From positions 1-7,722 of the forward strand of contig JAHISE010000057.1 in assembly GCA_018818235.1 (NCBI GenBank): a DNA stretch of 7,722 nt, in the 5' to 3' direction. Both the position numbers and the translations under genes were made by a program. Under the pieces are notes generated by a model, which saw only the letters and a program-made list of their open reading frames with translations, made no database searches and was not told the origin of the DNA. This DNA comes from Patescibacteria group bacterium (GTDB lineage Bacteria; Patescibacteriota; Gracilibacteria; Peribacterales; Peribacteraceae). How positions within the stretch are numbered: position 1 is the stretch's first letter; the number at the start of each line of letters is the position of its first letter. Shown piece by piece: positions 6,235-7,722 of the stretch.

Positions 6235-6266
6235 CATTCTATTGCGACATATGATGTGATAGAATG
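6235..6266. repeat. inverted repeat overlapping the promoter of the putative RNA
   Basis: CATTCTAT (6235-6242) is the exact reverse complement of 6259-6266, with an inner ACAT/ATGT pair (6247-6250 and 6254-6257). The right arm contains the last seven bases of the extended -10 box (6257-6265). Such an arrangement can serve as an operator for a dimeric regulator, or be a structural relic; nothing here identifies a binding protein. Confidence 0.5.
6257..6265 (+). promoter_or_regulatory. extended -10 of the putative structured RNA
   Basis: TGATAGAAT matches the TGnTATAAT extended -10 form (hexamer TAGAAT, 5/6), the same promoter type as the two clear gene promoters in this window. A start about 7 nt downstream falls at 6272, the very first paired base of the RNA structure. 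No good -35 at the usual distance is seen; TTGCGA at 6242 is too close. Confidence 0.5.
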
Positions 6267-6271
6267 ACCTT

Positions 6272-6439
6272 TGTCTCAGCGACTTGTTAGAGTAGTTTAC
6301 GTTTCTCCTCAACGCTCGTTATGGGAGACTTAATCTCCTTAGGCTGTTGCCTAGGGATGCGGTCACCCCCCTGGGAAAACCCCAGGAGCAAGCGATGCTA
6401 CTCAACGGTCGTTTGGACATGCGCATGCTTTTGCATGCG
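6272..6439 (+). ncRNA. putative structured non-coding RNA of unknown family, about 168 nt
   Basis: No ORF occupies this stretch, but it folds well by eye. The closing stem is 6272-6275 with 6416-6419, then 6278-6283 with 6408-6413 (one G-U), 6286-6288 with 6404-6406, and 6290-6295 with 6398-6403 (GAGTAG/CTACTC). Inside are three hairpins: 6324-6328/6334-6338, 6339-6344/6349-6354 with loop TGTT, and 6370-6375/6381-6386 with an A-rich loop. A 7-bp hairpin at 6422-6439 ends the unit. Wobble pairs mostly favour the plus strand, and an extended -10 lies at the right distance upstream. I looked for tmRNA, RNase P, SRP, 6S, 5S and tRNA signatures and see none that convince; size and long closing stem are loosely 6S-like. 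It is bordered by heptamer arrays, so a mobile-element origin is an alternative. Confidence 0.45.
6422..6439 (+). terminator. perfect 7-bp hairpin at the end of the putative RNA (no T-run)
   Basis: CGCATGC, loop TTTT, GCATGCG. Very stable and placed two bases after the closing stem of the putative RNA, as a 3'-end stabiliser or terminator hairpin would be. Neither strand has a T-run after it, so intrinsic termination is doubtful and the RNA 3' end is uncertain. Confidence 0.4.
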
Positions 6440-6470
6440 AATGGAAAATTGAAAATGTAAAATGGAAAAT
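6440..6470. repeat. heptamer array (AATGGAA words)
   Basis: Four 7-base units of AATGGAA type (variants AATTGAA and AATGTAA) plus a partial unit, starting immediately after the terminal hairpin of the putative RNA. The word resembles the AAAGTGG word of 6080-6214 read in the same sense as its left array, so the putative RNA lies between two related arrays in opposite orientation. Confidence 0.85.
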
Positions 6471-6510
6471 ACTAAAGCGACACAACCTTCGTTGCTACAA
6501 ATGCAGAGAT

Positions 6511-6543
6511 AATTATTCATTATTCATTATTAATTATTCATTT
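6511..6543. repeat. heptamer array (AATTATT/CATTATT), downstream flank of nnrD
   Basis: Units AATTATT and CATTATT alternate over about 33 bases, ending five bases before the stop codon of nnrD (6549). Its reverse-complement counterpart lies at 7345-7376 on the other side of the gene. Unit order differs between the two, so they are related by word, not by exact sequence. Confidence 0.85.
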
Positions 6544-6548
6544 CTTAA

Positions 6549-7331
6549 CTAGTTCAATTTCTTAACCAACCCCCCAATCTCCCCAACAACATCCATCGCA
6601 GTAAACGCATACCCCTTATCTTTCTCCAACTTATCCGCGGCAGCCTTCATTATCTTTGCTCCCAGCACAGCGGCTTCGAAAGCTTCCATTTTCTGTGCCA
6701 TAAGTCCGCAAATTAGTCCTGCCAGCACATCACCTGTTCCACCTACTGTAAGCCCTGCATTGCCTCCTTTAATCTCCTCCTTATTATTCGGACCAACAAT
6801 AATATCTTTTTCTCCTTTAAGTAGGATAGTAGCACCGGAAGTCTTTGCACTCTTTTCCATATCTTTTTCTGTAAGTTTCATCCTTTCCAGTTCACCAAGA
6901 TGTGGAGTAAGGACAGCGTTTTTACCTTTGATAGCTTTTAATGTATCCGGTTGAAGTGCAGCTGCATCCAAAACAAGGGAACAACTTGCGCCTTCTATAA
7001 TTTGAATAAGCGAAGCTATGCTTTCTTCGTTTGCATGATTAACTCCAGGTCCAAGCACAGCGCAATCCATAGTTGCCAAGAGCCCTAAAATTGATTCAAC
7101 ATCTGCGTAACAAAGATCATCATCAGTAGCGAATGGGCATACTTGGAAGTTTGGTGAATAGCCTTTCGCGGTGTTTTCGTGCCAGTCGGGGATTACTACA
7201 TAAATCAAATCCACTCCACTTGCTTCAGTTGCAAGAGCACTGAAGATGGGAGCACCATGCATATATCTGGATCCGCCGATGATTGCCACTTTGCCGTTTT
7301 CACCTTTGTGGGATGAGGGGGAGCGTTTCAT
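6549..7331 (-). CDS. nnrD: ADP/ATP-dependent NAD(P)H-hydrate dehydratase (stand-alone)
   Basis: Repairs damaged NAD(P)HX to NAD(P)H at the expense of ATP or ADP, in the cytosol. 260 residues of ribokinase-like YjeF C-terminal/CARKD fold. Motifs: HKGENGKVAIIGGS (8-21), the GPG nucleotide-site turn (94-96), LDAAAL (121-126), TPHLGEL (142-148), LLKG (170-173) and the strongly conserved NAGLTVGGTGDVLAG (191-205) including the catalytic-type aspartate D201. The NnrE epimerase domain found fused in many bacteria is absent and not encoded nearby. The start ATG lies only seven residues before HKG, slightly short for the family. The frame is open further upstream but without ATG, GTG or TTG, and soon runs into the heptamer array at 7345. 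GAGG two bases before the ATG is too close for a normal Shine-Dalgarno. Inverted heptamer arrays flank the gene. Stop TAG. Confidence 0.93.
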   Translation of the reverse strand: MKRSPSSHKGENGKVAIIGGSRYMHGAPIFSALATEASGVDLIYVVIPDWHENTAKGYSPNFQVCPFATDDDLCYADVESILGLLATMDCAVLGPGVNHANEESIASLIQIIEGASCSLVLDAAALQPDTLKAIKGKNAVLTPHLGELERMKLTEKDMEKSAKTSGATILLKGEKDIIVGPNNKEEIKGGNAGLTVGGTGDVLAGLICGLMAQKMEAFEAAVLGAKIMKAAADKLEKDKGYAFTAMDVVGEIGGLVKKLN

Positions 7332-7344
7332 GGCCTCAAGCTTA

Positions 7345-7376
7345 AATGAATAATGAATAATTAATAATGAATAATT
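7345..7376. repeat. heptamer array (AATGAAT/AATTAAT), upstream flank of nnrD
   Basis: Four 7-base units of AATGAAT and AATTAAT plus a partial unit, 13 bases upstream of the nnrD ATG. It uses the complementary word of the array at 6511-6543, giving the gene a pair of inverted flanks about 800 bp apart. Confidence 0.85.
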
Positions 7377-7425
7377 GAAGTTATATGCTTGTGCAGTTTG
7401 GAATATTAGTTCTTAATATTTTGTG

Positions 7426-7461
7426 TTGATATACCAATATATCAATTAATTGATTAATTGA
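7426..7461. repeat. two adjacent AT-rich palindromes
   Basis: TTGATATA (7426-7433) and TATATCAA (7438-7445) form an 8-bp hairpin with loop CCAA. Overlapping it, TCAATTAAT (7442-7450) and ATTAATTGA (7453-7461) form a 9-bp palindrome centred on TG. They could be a protein-binding site or decayed repeat words; AT-richness raises the chance background. Confidence 0.6.
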
Positions 7462-7490
7462 TGGTTTAGATGTTGCTCCTTTGTCTGAAC

Positions 7491-7580
7491 CGCAGATGGC
7501 GCAGATTTCGCAGATTTCTTGTTTCAGAGTCTTATGTATGCAAACAGTTTTATAAATGAATCTGTGTCATCTGTGTAATC
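7491..7580. repeat. inverted 9-mer repeat (CGCAGATTT words)
   Basis: Three 9-base units (CGCAGATGG, CGCAGATTT, CGCAGATTT) at 7491-7517 face complementary units (AATCTGTGT, CATCTGTGT) at 7559-7576, separated by a 41-nt spacer. Repeats built on this CGCAGAT/ATCTGCG word are, from general knowledge, seen in spacers of many unrelated bacteria. The CGCAGATGG word also occurs once at 6120-6128. Confidence 0.85.
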
Positions 7581-7690
7581 CTCTATGATCGTGGCTTACA
7601 TAAGGGAATAAATAGTATTGACAGGTAATTGAGAGGGAAAGAACAAGGGTGTTTTAATGGTAATAGTCTGATGAACGGATATCACTTTTG

Positions 7691-7722
7691 ATGCGAATTG
7701 AAACGGTTAATGATAATCTTCT
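7691..7722 (+). CDS. possible 5' end of a gene running off the window
   Basis: An ATG at 7691 opens a frame MRIETVNDNL that stays open to the edge, only ten full codons. No Shine-Dalgarno precedes it, and the -10-like text (7679-7685) is poor. No family can be assigned from so short a piece; it may be nothing. Confidence 0.2.
   Translation, partial: MRIETVNDNL

Larger units (their letters stand above)
7332..7722. other. gene-poor right edge: repeats and weak signals only
   Basis: About 390 bases without a complete gene. It contains the heptamer array 7345-7376, an AT-rich palindromic cluster 7426-7461 and a 9-mer inverted repeat 7491-7580. From 7581 to 7690 I see no ORF and no convincing structure; a TTGACA hexamer at 7618-7623 has no matching -10 at the usual distance. 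Confidence 0.7.

Noticed and set aside
6272..6439. Known RNA families (tmRNA, RNase P RNA, SRP RNA, 5S rRNA, tRNA, hammerhead, HDV-like)
   Set aside because: None of the diagnostic conserved cores could be found on either strand; only the general size and a long closing stem are 6S-like.
170..7331. Alternative genetic code (TGA as glycine)
   Set aside because: TGA ends four genes exactly where their families end, so the standard bacterial code is in use.
6080..7580. CRISPR array
   Set aside because: Repeat units are 7-9 bases in direct tandem with no unique spacers, and no cas gene is present.
7618..7646. Sigma-70 promoter starting from TTGACA at 7618
   Set aside because: No -10-like hexamer at 16-18 bases; the position holds GAACAA.
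7671..7691. Short ORF from the ATG at 7671
   Set aside because: It stops after six codons (TGA at 7689).

Overview
The window most resembles a chromosomal segment of a small-genome, uncultured bacterium, possibly of the Patescibacteria/CPR type (for example a Peregrinibacteria-like lineage). This is inference from moderate-to-low GC, isolated short transcription units, absence of Shine-Dalgarno sequences, and gaps filled with short-word repeats. The code is standard: TGA is the stop of four of the six genes (170, 3031, 4836 and 4978 ends) and TAG of the other two, so the TGA=Gly code of Gracilibacteria/Absconditabacteria does not apply. No tRNA, rRNA, CRISPR array, transposase or phage gene is visible.

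Layout, left to right. (1) 1-169: no gene, but a long paired structure on the plus strand. (2) 170-1819 minus: polytopic membrane protein with C-terminal TPRs, TMTC/GT-C-like. (3) 1820-2200: divergent spacer with two inverted-repeat structures and the two flanking promoters. (4) 2201-3031 plus: MscS-like channel with duplicated TM_helix segment. (5) 3107-3871 plus: N-formylglutamate amidohydrolase family. (6) 3988-4836 plus: membrane-anchored M23 peptidase. (7) 4837-4977: convergent repeat/terminator block. (8) 4978-6081 minus: HD-domain dGTPase-like protein. (9) 6082-6548: heptamer repeat arrays surrounding a perfect hairpin and a roughly 168-nt putative structured RNA that has its own extended -10 box. 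(10) 6549-7331 minus: stand-alone NAD(P)HX dehydratase (NnrD). (11) 7332-7722: repeats and, at most, the first codons of one further gene.

The genes are housekeeping or envelope functions and do not form an obvious pathway: envelope stress and wall work (channel, M23 peptidase, glycosyltransferase-like TPR protein), nucleotide-pool control (dGTPase), cofactor repair (NnrD) and an amidohydrolase. No defence or biosynthetic cluster is evident.

Three non-coding signals deserve attention. First, three genes have a -10-like hexamer ending exactly six bases before the ATG, so the mRNA would start at or next to the start codon (leaderless). Second, almost every spacer carries tandem words of 7 bases (in two places 8 or 9), with a different word at each locus and usually as inverted pairs; two such arrays flank nnrD and another pair makes up the apparent N-terminus of the dGTPase ORF. 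Third, 6272-6439 looks like an unassigned structured RNA.
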